A stretch of 64,000 nucleotides of DNA from an uncultured Acidimicrobiales bacterium (GTDB lineage Bacteria > Actinomycetota > Acidimicrobiia > Acidimicrobiales > Aldehydirespiratoraceae), in assembly GCA_951812975.1 (NCBI GenBank), contig CATOTC010000001.1, forward strand, positions 1,396,001 to 1,460,000, given 5' to 3'. Position 1 is the stretch's first letter. Each line of letters opens with the position of its first letter. The notes below the pieces were generated by a model. It searched no databases, was not told the DNA's origin, and worked only from the letters and a program-made list of their open reading frames with translations. Positions 56,511 to 64,000 of this stretch are shown here, in pieces. Both the position numbers and the translations under genes were made by a program.

Positions 56511-56909
56511 ATGCCCACGGTGGATTTCGAGCGGGGTCGTTGGAGTTGGTTGACCCTGCTCACCGCGTCGGTGACCGGCGTAGTGCTCTCGTTTCTCCCG
56601 ATCTCTTCGACGGAATCGTGTGAAGCAGTCGCCGGTGGTACCGAGACGTGCACGACCGGCAGCGAGTCGCTGCTTCAAAGCGAGGGGCTGAGTGTGCTCG
56701 CGTTGCTGTCCGTACCGGTGGTCGTTGCGGCGGTCGCGGTCGTGTTCCCTAGACGCGGAGGAACCATCACCTCTGCAGTGCTCCTCACCGTGCTTGCGGT
56801 GCTCGGCGCCGCATCCCTGGGCCTCTTCTACCTGCCGACCACCGCCCTCGCCTGGGTCGCGGTCGCAGCAAATGCCCGCCGGCCAAGGGAGACCGGCAAC
56901 CAACCTTAG
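56511..56909 (+). CDS. Small multi-pass membrane protein, hypothetical
   Basis: A 132-residue protein with three or four hydrophobic segments (WLTLLTASVTGVVLSFLPI; LSVLALLSVPVVVAAVAVVF; SAVLLTVLAVLGAASLGLFYL; TTALAWVAVAANA). A short loop with two cysteines (STESCEAVAGGTETC) lies between the first two spans, probably outside the membrane. No family recognised. GAGGTG precedes the ATG. It lies between a Rieske gene and choline sulfatase. Confidence 0.6.
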   Translation: MPTVDFERGRWSWLTLLTASVTGVVLSFLPISSTESCEAVAGGTETCTTGSESLLQSEGLSVLALLSVPVVVAAVAVVFPRRGGTITSAVLLTVLAVLGAASLGLFYLPTTALAWVAVAANARRPRETGNQP

Positions 56910-56968
56910 ATGTGCAAGCGGACCGAAACACGGTCGCAACAACGCTCTGAGTAGTAGCGTTCCGGGCT

Positions 56969-58474
56969 ATGAGAAAGCCCAACATTCTGATGGTGATGGC
57001 TGATCAGTTGGCACCGCATTTCACTGGTGCTTACGGCCATCGATTGGTGCGTACACCGGCGATGGAGGCCCTCGCCGAACGGGGGACGCGCTTCGACGCG
57101 GCGTACTGCAACTTCCCGCTGTGCGCCCCCTCCCGATTCTCGATGCTGGCAAGCCAACAGGCCAGCGCCATAGACGCCTGGGACAACGCCGCTGAGTTCC
57201 CGGCAAAAGTGCCCACGATGGCCCACTACCTCAACCTCGCCGGATACCGCACCGTGTTGACCGGCAAGATGCACTTCATCGGGCCGGACCAGCTCCACGG
57301 ATTCACCCGGCGTCTGAATCCCGACATCTATCCCGCCGATTTCGCCTGGACACCCAACTGGGACGAAGCCGACGACCGGATCGACAAGTGGTACCACAAC
57401 ATGGAGAGCCTGTCCGACGCCGGTCAGGCACTCGCCACCTACCAGATCGACTACGACGAAGAAGTGCGGTTCTCGACAACCCGCCAGATCTACGACTTCG
57501 CCCGTGACCCCGACGAGCGGCCCTGGTTCATGGCCACCGCGATGATCCACCCCCACGACCCGTACGTGGCCCGACCCGAATGGTGGGACCTCTACGACCA
57601 CGACGAGATCGACCTTCCCGACGACCAGTTCGACTCCCCCGATCCCCACACGCTGAGGATCCGTCACGGCATCCAGGCCGACACCCTCGGATACACCGAC
57701 GACCAGTGCCGCAACGCCCGCCACGCCTACTACGCCAACACCAGCTACTTCGACTCCCTGCTGGGAGACATGATCCGGGCCCTCGAGGAGACCGGCCAGC
57801 TCGACGACACGATCGTGATCGCCACCAGCGACCACGGCGACATGCTCGGCGACCGGGGACTGTGGTTCAAGATGAGCTTCTTCGAACGGTCGCTGCGGGT
57901 GCCGCTGATCATGGCCGGTCCCGGGGTCGCCAACGGCACGGTCGGCAACGTCTGCTCGCTGATGGACCTGTTGCCCACCATGCTCGACATCGCCGGCGAC
58001 GGCGCCGACCGCATCGACCCGGTCCTGCCGCTGGACGGGCGGAGCCTTTGGGAGGGCGCAACCGGGGGCCATGACCCCGTAGACGAGACCATCGCCGAAT
58101 ACACCGGCGAGATGACGTCTGAACCGATGTTCATGATCCGCCGCGGCCGACACAAGTACATCCACTGCGACAGCGACCCGGCCCTGCTTTACGACATCGA
58201 GGCCGACCCCCTGGAACGCAACAACCTTGCCGATGATCCTGCTCACGCCGAACTGGCCGCGAGTTTCGCCACTGAGACCGCAGAGCGTTGGGACAGCGAC
58301 AACATACGGGAGCGGGTCGTGGCCTCCCAGCGGACCCGTCGGATGCTTCACGCCGCCATGACCATCGACGGCCACTACTCGTGGGACTTCACTCCCGTCC
58401 GTGACGGTGCCAACGAGTACATCCGCGACCACATGGACTGGGCCGAAGCCGGCCCAAAACTGCGGTTCCCCTGA
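56969..58474 (+). CDS. betC: Choline sulfatase
   Basis: A 501-residue type I sulfatase. MRKPNILMVMADQLAPHF carries the first metal-ligand Asp. CAPSRFSMLASQ contains Cys52, the residue converted to formylglycine. Other features follow the choline-sulfatase style closely: GKMHFIGPDQLHGF, NPDIYPADFAWTPNW, WYHNMESLSDAG and ATSDHGDMLGDRGLWFK. It hydrolyses choline-O-sulfate to choline and sulfate. No sulfatase-maturating enzyme is visible nearby. It is in the accessory region next to Rieske genes, which supports a role in degradation of quaternary ammonium compounds. Confidence 0.92.
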   Translation: MRKPNILMVMADQLAPHFTGAYGHRLVRTPAMEALAERGTRFDAAYCNFPLCAPSRFSMLASQQASAIDAWDNAAEFPAKVPTMAHYLNLAGYRTVLTGKMHFIGPDQLHGFTRRLNPDIYPADFAWTPNWDEADDRIDKWYHNMESLSDAGQALATYQIDYDEEVRFSTTRQIYDFARDPDERPWFMATAMIHPHDPYVARPEWWDLYDHDEIDLPDDQFDSPDPHTLRIRHGIQADTLGYTDDQCRNARHAYYANTSYFDSLLGDMIRALEETGQLDDTIVIATSDHGDMLGDRGLWFKMSFFERSLRVPLIMAGPGVANGTVGNVCSLMDLLPTMLDIAGDGADRIDPVLPLDGRSLWEGATGGHDPVDETIAEYTGEMTSEPMFMIRRGRHKYIHCDSDPALLYDIEADPLERNNLADDPAHAELAASFATETAERWDSDNIRERVVASQRTRRMLHAAMTIDGHYSWDFTPVRDGANEYIRDHMDWAEAGPKLRFP

Positions 58475-58539
58475 ACTGAGTTGACCATACGCGCTGATGG
58501 TTGTTAGCAGAGTGAGAGGGGATACCGGCCCGGTGGGGC

Positions 58540-59844
58540 TCAGAGGAGGTCGAGGCGGGCTGCCGCGGAGTCGCCTAGTTCGATGAAGCGCTGGTAGCCG
58601 TGTTCGTAGGCGGGGTTGTGGGTGGGCAGGATCGTCTGCATGGCAGGCATGGGCCATGCGTCGTGCGCGGCGCCTGGTTTGGGCCACCAGTCGAGTCCAG
58701 CGCCGGCAGCAAGAGCGGAGCCGTATGCAGCCGAATAGTCCGGCTTCTCCGGTACCAGAACCTCGACGCCCAGCACCGATGCTTTGATCTCGCACCATTG
58801 CCTGCTCAGCGCCGGCGACCCACCGCATACCAGCGTCTGCAACTCGTAGCCTCGGTCTGCCAGCTTCTCAGCAATATGGGCGAGGCCATAGGCGGTCGAC
58901 TCCAACACTGCCCGAGAAATCTCCTCAGGACCCGAGTCGAGGGACAGCCCGTGTATCTCCCCTGTGAGACGTTTGTCCCAGCGGGGATCACGTTCACCCG
59001 CAATGTAGGGCAGCACCAACACACCTCCGGCTCCGGGCGGAACCCGCGCTGCGGTGGCGAGCACCTCGACGATCGACAGACCGCTGACGCTCGCCCACCA
59101 CTCGAGCAGACGGCCGTGACCGTTCACCGGTCCTCCGACGATCGACACGTCCTGCACTGCGCTCGGCATCGAGAACATGTCGTCACGAACCGATTCGGAG
59201 GCGACCGCCAACCCCAGCCCTCCGGTGCGCCCGCCGGGGTCATGTCCGACCCCCGGGCGATAGGCACCGCACGCCCAGAACCCCATGAACGCGTCGGCAG
59301 ACGCAGGCACCAGCACAGCGCCCTCCGCCAGGCCGTGACTGCCGTTGGTGACACCCACCGACGAACCGGCAGCGATCGGCTCCCCGAACCCGACCGGCGC
59401 CGGATCACCGGGCCACAGACCGTGGAAGGGGCCTCCCCCAAGCTGGCGCAGCACCCAGTCCCAGATCTCGCATGGAGCGAAGCCGTTCCCAAGTTCGTCG
59501 CGCAGAATCTCGCATTGAGCCGCGTGAACTTCGTGAAGCCCCAGGTCGGCGACCGCGGGGTGGCTGACGGTGACGGCCAGGCCTTCGGGGATCGGAACCG
59601 TGGTGGGAGTCTGGCCGCCCACGGCAACCGCCGCTGGTCTGGCGGCGGCTGGGCATTCCACCGCCAGTTCGTTCATGGCGCGCAGCATCGCCTCGAGCCA
59701 GCGGTTCGGGTCGGCTCGGCCGACGGGCCAGGATTCGCTGCCGCGGTAGCCGACCGCCGCGGTCGCAAGGATCTTTCCTTGACGGTCGCAGGCGACAGCC
59801 CGCGCCGCGCTGCTGCCGAGGTCGGCACCGACGACAACCGACAA
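58540..59844 (-). CDS. FGGY-family carbohydrate kinase
   Basis: A 434-residue ASKHA kinase. VVVGADLGSSAARAVACDRQGKIL is the N-terminal phosphate-binding loop; GYRGSESWPVGRADPNRWLEAM follows. The mid part PTTVPIPEG with VSHPAVADLGLHE, the second domain's VLVLPYIAGERDPRWDKRLTGE and the LVCGGSPALSRQWCEIKA loop fit xylulokinase-like enzymes. It is slightly short for the family (usually about 480-520). The downstream gene of a leftward five-gene group, just 1 base after the alcohol dehydrogenase stop. Substrate unknown; a 3- to 6-carbon sugar or AI-2-like compound are options. Confidence 0.87.
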   Translation of the reverse strand: MSVVVGADLGSSAARAVACDRQGKILATAAVGYRGSESWPVGRADPNRWLEAMLRAMNELAVECPAAARPAAVAVGGQTPTTVPIPEGLAVTVSHPAVADLGLHEVHAAQCEILRDELGNGFAPCEIWDWVLRQLGGGPFHGLWPGDPAPVGFGEPIAAGSSVGVTNGSHGLAEGAVLVPASADAFMGFWACGAYRPGVGHDPGGRTGGLGLAVASESVRDDMFSMPSAVQDVSIVGGPVNGHGRLLEWWASVSGLSIVEVLATAARVPPGAGGVLVLPYIAGERDPRWDKRLTGEIHGLSLDSGPEEISRAVLESTAYGLAHIAEKLADRGYELQTLVCGGSPALSRQWCEIKASVLGVEVLVPEKPDYSAAYGSALAAGAGLDWWPKPGAAHDAWPMPAMQTILPTHNPAYEHGYQRFIELGDSAAARLDLL

Positions 59845-59845
59845 T

Positions 59846-60919
59846 TCAGGCTCCAGTATCGGCGCCTACCAGCACGCGGTACACGAGTGTGTGGGTGGCT
59901 TGTTGCAGGGCGTCGGCCACCGTTTCGAGGCTGTAGCGGGCGGTCACCAACCGGTCGAGGTCATCGCTGAGCGCACCGGACCGCAGCAGACCCGCAGCGA
60001 TCCGCCAATCCTGGGGTTCTTGGCTGTAGACGCCCGCCACGGTGATCTCCTCATGGTGGAAGTGGTCGAGGCCGAAACTTCCGGTGAGATCCTTGGGGAA
60101 GGCGCTGTAGAGCACGATGGTGCCGCCGCTGTCGCAGATCTCGACGGCCAGTTCGAACAGTCCGGCGGCAGCGGCGGTGACGAAGACGATGTCGGCTTTC
60201 CCGCCGATGTCGCCGGCGGTCTGCGGTGTGGCGGTCCAGTCCGCTCCCCCGTCAGCCGCCTCTTCGAGACGACTGCTCGACACGTCGACGAGCCCGACAG
60301 AACCGGCACCCCAGGCTCGGCACAGAGCGTGATGCAGACGCCCCATGTATCCCGCCCCCAACACCGCCACCCGGTCACCGGCGAGCATCCCCGAGAGCCG
60401 TACCGAATGGACCACACACGCCAACGGCTCACCCATGGCAGCCTGTGCGACGGGTATGTCGCCGGTGACGTACGCCTGTGAGGCGGACACCCGGACGAAG
60501 TCGGCGAGCCCTGCCCCCATCGAGATTGTGCCGTCGGCCAGGGCGCTGCCCTGCGGTTGTCTGCACACTGCGCTGCGCCCGCGGCGACAGGTCGTGCAGG
60601 TTCCGCAGCGGGTCAACAGGTCGACCGCAACGAGATCGCCGACTCTGGGGGTGCCCGGCAACGCAACCACCTGCTCGCCGACTTCGACCACTCGCCCTGC
60701 GACCTCGTGACCAGGGGCGACAGGGTAGATCTGCTTCTCCCCGGAGAACAGGCGCCGTTCCATCGTGCACAGTCCGCAGGCCCCCACCCGCACCAGAATG
60801 TCCTGTGCTCCAATCACTGGAAGCGGCTCTGAACGCAACTCCACCTCGCCGACGCCGGTCACGACCGCGACCTGCATATCTCCGGTGGGCACAGCGGGCG
60901 GTACAGCGGTGGAAGCCAT
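59846..60919 (-). CDS. Zinc-binding alcohol dehydrogenase (sorbitol-dehydrogenase-like)
   Basis: A 357-residue MDR dehydrogenase. The catalytic-zinc cysteine lies in VGACGLCTMERRLF with PGHEVAGRV supplying the histidine and glutamate. Structural-zinc cysteines are in RCGTCTTCRRGRSAVC. The Rossmann motif is VAVLGAGYMGRLHHALCRAWG. The substrate is probably a sugar alcohol or a phosphorylated one; the neighbour kinase suggests the latter. Located 3 bases after the small gene upstream, so it is co-transcribed. Confidence 0.88.
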   Translation of the reverse strand: MASTAVPPAVPTGDMQVAVVTGVGEVELRSEPLPVIGAQDILVRVGACGLCTMERRLFSGEKQIYPVAPGHEVAGRVVEVGEQVVALPGTPRVGDLVAVDLLTRCGTCTTCRRGRSAVCRQPQGSALADGTISMGAGLADFVRVSASQAYVTGDIPVAQAAMGEPLACVVHSVRLSGMLAGDRVAVLGAGYMGRLHHALCRAWGAGSVGLVDVSSSRLEEAADGGADWTATPQTAGDIGGKADIVFVTAAAAGLFELAVEICDSGGTIVLYSAFPKDLTGSFGLDHFHHEEITVAGVYSQEPQDWRIAAGLLRSGALSDDLDRLVTARYSLETVADALQQATHTLVYRVLVGADTGA

Positions 60920-60922
60920 CGC

Positions 60923-61228
60923 TCAGACCGACTTCAACAGCAGGTCGCTGGTCTGGCCGGACACGAACAGGTCGCTTCCGCCCATCAACAACTCACGGTA
61001 GCTCTCTTCGGAGGGCAGCGAATCCAGATAGGCATCGAGCGACCCGAGATCGGGAGCGTCGATCATCCAGTACACCACCCCGTAGGCGCCGTACGCCTCC
61101 ATCCAGGAGGTCACAGCACCACCGTCCGGCACACGCTCGGCCAGGTGGGCGGTGTAGGAGGCGATCCAGGCGCGCACCCGCACACCGTCACTTGAATCGA
61201 CCTGTGCCTTGCGAATCATCCGAACCAT
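60923..61228 (-). CDS. Small alpha/beta-barrel-like protein, possible antibiotic-monooxygenase/LsrG fold
   Basis: A 101-residue protein. It reads MVRMIRKAQVD, ARAWI-like helix, and VVYWMIDAPDLGSLDAYLDSL, a ferredoxin-like dimeric barrel pattern similar to ABM/EthD or NIPSNAP proteins. No catalytic residues can be assigned. GAGGGTGAG precedes its ATG. It sits after an 18-bp minisatellite and 3 bases before the dehydrogenase gene, in the leftward operon. Confidence 0.55.
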   Translation of the reverse strand: MVRMIRKAQVDSSDGVRVRAWIASYTAHLAERVPDGGAVTSWMEAYGAYGVVYWMIDAPDLGSLDAYLDSLPSEESYRELLMGGSDLFVSGQTSDLLLKSV

Positions 61229-61247
61229 TGTTGCTCACCCTCTGCTG

Positions 61248-61331
61248 TCCCGTATTTCAGGGCTTTCCCGTATTTCAGGGCTTTCCCGTATTTCAGGCCT
61301 GTTCCGTATATCGGTCCTGTTCCGTTTTCGG
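61248..61331. repeat. Intergenic 18-bp minisatellite
   Basis: Four and a half copies of an 18-base unit (TCCCGTATTTCAGGGCTT) lie between the DUF1989 gene stop and the next leftward gene. Copies one and two are identical, copies three to five increasingly diverged (e.g. TTCCGTATATCGGTCCTG). It falls in the operon's spacer, near the start and ribosome-binding site of the small gene. Confidence 0.85.
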
Positions 61332-61334
61332 AGC

Positions 61335-61895
61335 TCATGGCAGCCATACTTCCATCGCCATCGCCTTCGGGTTGAAGCCGTTGGATGCCGAGGTCTCACT
61401 CGGACAGGCTGACACCGCCACCAGCAGGTCGATCTCTGCACGGATGTCGATGTAGTCCCCGGGCTGCGCCAACGACTCCTTGAACACCAGCTCGTGCTCG
61501 TCGATCACGTCGGTGTGCATGAAGATATTGAAGATGTCGGGCACCAGATCAGCCTCGAAACCCCAGGGAGCGATCGCTTCCTCCAGATTTCCTTGACAGG
61601 TCCGATGTTGAGCCTCAGCGCCGATGTCGTCGCGCACGGAATACACCCCCGCCGAGCAGCGTCCGCCGTTCCAGGCGAAATGCTCACCGACCGGATCGTC
61701 GATCACGGTTCCCATAACCCGTTCGTAGGGAGGCCGAGAATACAGATGGGTGAGTCGGCGCATCGTGCCGGTGCCCGCCAACATGTTGAGCGCCACCGAC
61801 TGCCCGGCGTGATATCCCTCCCGCGGGTTGTCAAGGGTCAAGAAGGCGGTGCGGTAGCGCTTCTCGTCGATCGTGCTGTGTTGCTCCACGCTCAC
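61335..61895 (-). CDS. DUF1989 family protein (urea-carboxylase-associated type)
   Basis: A 186-residue protein. The region RTCQGNLEEAIAPWGFEADLVPDIFNIFMHTDVI, with cysteine, histidine and acidic residues, is the conserved DUF1989 block, and AGQSVALNMLAG and SLAQPGDYIDIRAEIDLLVAVSACPSE the flanking barrel strands. Such proteins occur next to urea carboxylase or other nitrogen-compound enzymes; biochemical function is not established. It starts with GTG at 61895 and is 12 bases after the aldolase stop. Confidence 0.82.
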   Translation of the reverse strand: MSVEQHSTIDEKRYRTAFLTLDNPREGYHAGQSVALNMLAGTGTMRRLTHLYSRPPYERVMGTVIDDPVGEHFAWNGGRCSAGVYSVRDDIGAEAQHRTCQGNLEEAIAPWGFEADLVPDIFNIFMHTDVIDEHELVFKESLAQPGDYIDIRAEIDLLVAVSACPSETSASNGFNPKAMAMEVWLP

Positions 61896-61907
61896 AAGCC
61901 GACCTTG

Positions 61908-62690
61908 CTACAGCCCGTGTACGGCCTGCATCAGCCGGGTCACCATGTTCTTGGGATCCTGCGAGCCCCAGACATTGCGGCCGATCGCCACACCGGCAGC
62001 CCCTGCCGCCACAACCCCGGAGGCCATCTCGATCACGTCGTCTTCGTGGTCCATTCTGGGTCCCCCGAGGGCGACCACCGGCACGCCGCACGCCTCGACG
62101 ACTTCGGTGAACTCGTCGGTGGGGCCCGGGCACATGGTCTTGATCATGTCGGCACCCAACTCAGTCGCGATCCGGGCGCCCCTGGCGACGCTGGTCACCG
62201 TCCAGGGGACCTCGTGGGCCCAGCCTCCCGGGATCGACTCGGCGATCAGCACCATCCCGATCTTCTCGCACTCTGCACTCAGGTGGGCCAGGCGGGACAG
62301 TGAGACGTGTTCGTCGTGAGCGCCGCTGAAGGCCATCACGATGATCGCGTCGGCGCCGAGGACCATGGCCTGCTCCGCGGTGTAGAGCAGGGTCGACGCG
62401 TCGTCGGTTGCAGGTTCGCCCATATCCGCGATCCCGCCGTCGACTCGCAGCACCAGACCGCTTCGGGCGAAGGTTTCGGGGTAGCGGCGCGCCAGGTGCC
62501 AGGTTGTGAGCACGGCGTCGGGCTGTGCTGAGGCGATCGGTTCGACAGCTTCTGCGGGAACGCCCGTGCCCATGTAGGCGGGATGGTCCATCGCCACGAG
62601 TACGCAGCGACCGTCCGTGGCTACCACCCGACTCGCACGGCGGCGTTTGCCTGCTGAAACCGCCGACAGAAAATGCGCTTGAGCCCCCAT
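61908..62690 (-). CDS. Class I aldolase-like protein (DeoC/FbaB/LsrF superfamily)
   Basis: A 260-residue TIM-barrel protein. CVLVAMDHPAYMGTG is the first barrel strand with the conserved DH. GADMIKTMCPGPTDEF has the lysine expected to form the Schiff base. VVALGGPRMDHEDDVIEMASG and GVAIGRNVWGSQDPKNMV match the phosphate-binding end of FbaB/LsrF-type class I aldolases and thiolases. It could cleave a phosphorylated sugar made by the FGGY kinase downstream. First gene of the leftward operon and divergent from the amidohydrolase, with operator site 6 between. Confidence 0.83.
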   Translation of the reverse strand: MGAQAHFLSAVSAGKRRRASRVVATDGRCVLVAMDHPAYMGTGVPAEAVEPIASAQPDAVLTTWHLARRYPETFARSGLVLRVDGGIADMGEPATDDASTLLYTAEQAMVLGADAIIVMAFSGAHDEHVSLSRLAHLSAECEKIGMVLIAESIPGGWAHEVPWTVTSVARGARIATELGADMIKTMCPGPTDEFTEVVEACGVPVVALGGPRMDHEDDVIEMASGVVAAGAAGVAIGRNVWGSQDPKNMVTRLMQAVHGL

Positions 62691-62710
62691 GCGACGTACC
62701 CTTTCTCGGA

Positions 62711-62729
62711 TGGACTGATGGTCTTACCA
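62711..62729 (+). promoter_or_regulatory. Putative GntR operator, site 6
   Basis: TGGACTGATGGTCTTACCA. The core TGGTCTTACCA still fits TNGTNNNACNA but has one base change (GACCA to TACCA), and the upstream half-site is TGGAC. It lies between the divergent aldolase (start 62690) and amidohydrolase (start 62745), so it may control both. Confidence 0.6.
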
Positions 62730-62744
62730 TACTGAGGGGAAGCT

Positions 62745-64000
62745 GTGACCGAGAACATTGACCTGCTGATCAGGGGCAACTTCGTCGTCACCATGAATCC
62801 GACCCGTGACATCATCCACGACGGCGCGGTGGCGATCCGTGGTCGTGAGATTGTCGCTGTAGGCAAGGCCAGCCGACTCGAGCAGCAGTACCACGCAGCC
62901 GAGACCATCGGGGGCGACCGTTTCGTGGTCACACCCGGCATGGTCAACTCCCACATCCACATCACCGGCGAACCGCTGACCCGCGGCTATGTCCCCGACG
63001 ACACTCCCTTCGAGGAGAACGTCTTCATGTGGCTGTGCCCTCTGTACTCCATGTACAACGCCGCTGAGGAACGGTTGTCTGCACAGTTGGCGGCAACCGA
63101 GATGCTCAAGTCGGGCACCACCACCTTTCTTGAGGCGGGCACGATCCGCTTCCTTGACGAGGTCGTCGACGGGCTCGAAGAGGTCGGTATCCGGGGGCGG
63201 GTGGGCCAGTGGGTCTGGGATTTGCCACCCGAACCAGACGTCTACAAACAGGACACCGACCAGGCAATCGCCAACCTGCAACGCCAACTCGAACACCACC
63301 CTTCGGCAGCCGGGAACCGGATAAGCGCCTGGTCGCTGCTGGTGGGACACACCACCTGCTCTGATCCGCTGTGGCGAGCCGCCCGGGAACTGGCAACCGA
63401 GCACAGTGTCGGGCTGAGCTTCCACATGTCGCCCGCCAAGCTCGACCCGGAGGGTTTCGTCGCCGAGTTCGGTCACCGGCCGATGGTGCACCTGGCGCAG
63501 CTCGGGGTGCTCGGTTCTGATGTCGCCATGACCCACTGCGTGCAGGTCGACGACAACGAGATCGAGATCATGGCCGAGACGGGCGTGCATGTGGCGCACT
63601 GCCCGACCACTGCGCTCAAGGTCAGCTACGGGGTGACCCAGGTCGGCAAGATGCCGGAGATGGTGCAGTCCGGGATCAACCTCGGTATCGGCACCGACGG
63701 CAACAACGCCTCCAACTACTCCGACTTGATGCGGGCCACCTACCTGGTCGCCGGTCTGTTCAAGGACGGGCGCCAGGACCCGCAGATGTTCCCCGCAGAG
63801 AAGGCCTATGAGATGGCGACGCTGGGTGGGGCTGAGTTGATGCAGATGTCTGATCAGATCGGCTCGCTCGAAGTGGGGAAGCTGGCCGATGTGGTGCTGC
63901 ACGACACGGACCGGCCCGAGTGGCGGCCGCTGCTCAACGTCGCCAACCAGCTCGTCTGGTCAGCCGACGGGCGGGGCGTGCACACCGTTGTCGTCGACGG
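62745..64000 (+). CDS. Amidohydrolase/cytosine-deaminase-like protein, C-terminus beyond the window
   Basis: At least 418 residues, truncated by the window end. VVTPGMVNSHIHITGEPLTRG has the HxH metal motif. Later ligands are the histidine in GLSFHMSP, MTHCVQVDDNEIEIM and the aspartate in LGIGTDGNNAS, the SAH/MTA-deaminase and AtzB/TrzN-like arrangement. It hydrolyses C-N bonds of a heterocycle or amine. The N-terminal barrel starts TENIDLLIRGNFVVTMNP. GTG 62745 follows GAGGGGAAG. Operator site 6 lies just upstream. Confidence 0.88.
   Translation, partial: MTENIDLLIRGNFVVTMNPTRDIIHDGAVAIRGREIVAVGKASRLEQQYHAAETIGGDRFVVTPGMVNSHIHITGEPLTRGYVPDDTPFEENVFMWLCPLYSMYNAAEERLSAQLAATEMLKSGTTTFLEAGTIRFLDEVVDGLEEVGIRGRVGQWVWDLPPEPDVYKQDTDQAIANLQRQLEHHPSAAGNRISAWSLLVGHTTCSDPLWRAARELATEHSVGLSFHMSPAKLDPEGFVAEFGHRPMVHLAQLGVLGSDVAMTHCVQVDDNEIEIMAETGVHVAHCPTTALKVSYGVTQVGKMPEMVQSGINLGIGTDGNNASNYSDLMRATYLVAGLFKDGRQDPQMFPAEKAYEMATLGGAELMQMSDQIGSLEVGKLADVVLHDTDRPEWRPLLNVANQLVWSADGRGVHTVVVD

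Noticed and set aside
56906-58828. 640-residue minus-strand open frame
   Set aside because: Antisense of choline sulfatase, with repetitive valine/glycine composition.
61248-61331. CRISPR-like array or a coding repeat
   Set aside because: No spacers, only 18-base units, no Cas genes, and it lies between two leftward genes.
60478-61455. 325-residue plus-strand open frame
   Set aside because: Arginine/proline-rich shadow of the dehydrogenase and minisatellite; the real genes are leftward.

Overview
The window reads as high-GC chromosomal DNA of an actinobacterium. The strongest clues are a GlnR-type regulator beside a GlnA2-type glutamine synthetase, a WhiB protein, a tandem pair of ArsA-like ATPases, an F420-type luciferase-family oxidoreductase, FxsA and a long NfeD. 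An Acidimicrobiia-like member is my inference from the selAB genes and the density of Rieske, luciferase-like and glyoxalase-fold genes; it is not proven by anything here.

The left half (1-28 kb) is mostly housekeeping. It opens with two glutamine synthetases (glnII truncated at the window edge, and glnA) and glnR. Next come RidA, a compact [2Fe-2S]/molybdopterin-like fusion protein, a VapBC pair, a lipoprotein penicillin-acylase homologue, an esterase, erpA and mrp. Then fxsA, selA-selB, whiB, nfeD, the ArsA-like pair, a STAS protein and a receiver protein. At 20.3 kb a tRNA-Pro(CGG) is followed directly by an IS481-type insertion sequence, a possible gene scrap and a second VapBC pair. A luciferase-like gene with a one-base frameshift, a SRAP protein, lspA, a cytochrome b/molybdoenzyme pair, tadA, an F420-type oxidoreductase and a phosphatase complete this half.

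The right half (28.8-64 kb) is accessory and catabolic. It holds a FadR-type GntR regulator, three tandem NmrA-like paralogues sharing a C-terminal tag, a P450, a toxin-antitoxin pair, a phytanoyl-CoA-dioxygenase-like protein and a long gene train (38.0-54.0 kb). The train encodes Rieske oxygenase, VOC protein, cupin, HyuA, HyuB, acyl-CoA ligase, second Rieske oxygenase, four-gene BMP-type ABC importer, quinone-oxidoreductase-like enzyme and methyltransferase, mostly with overlapping start and stop codons. After it come a third Rieske oxygenase, choline sulfatase, a leftward operon (class I aldolase, DUF1989 protein, small dimeric alpha/beta-barrel-like protein, alcohol dehydrogenase, FGGY kinase) and a truncated amidohydrolase.

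The main new observation is a 19-bp composite motif, TGGTC-N3-TGGTCNGACCA, found six times upstream of catabolic genes and of the GntR gene. Its core fits the FadR-family consensus TNGTNNNACNA, so I propose one regulon controlled by the GntR protein at 29408-30133. The substrate is unknown; methylated or quaternary-nitrogen compounds are the best guess from Rieske, choline-sulfatase, HyuAB and BMP-importer content. Other points of interest are a 9-copy 51-bp repeat inside hyuA, a pentapeptide-like repeat in the ABC ATPase linker, and hairpins at the start of selA and of the 27150 gene.
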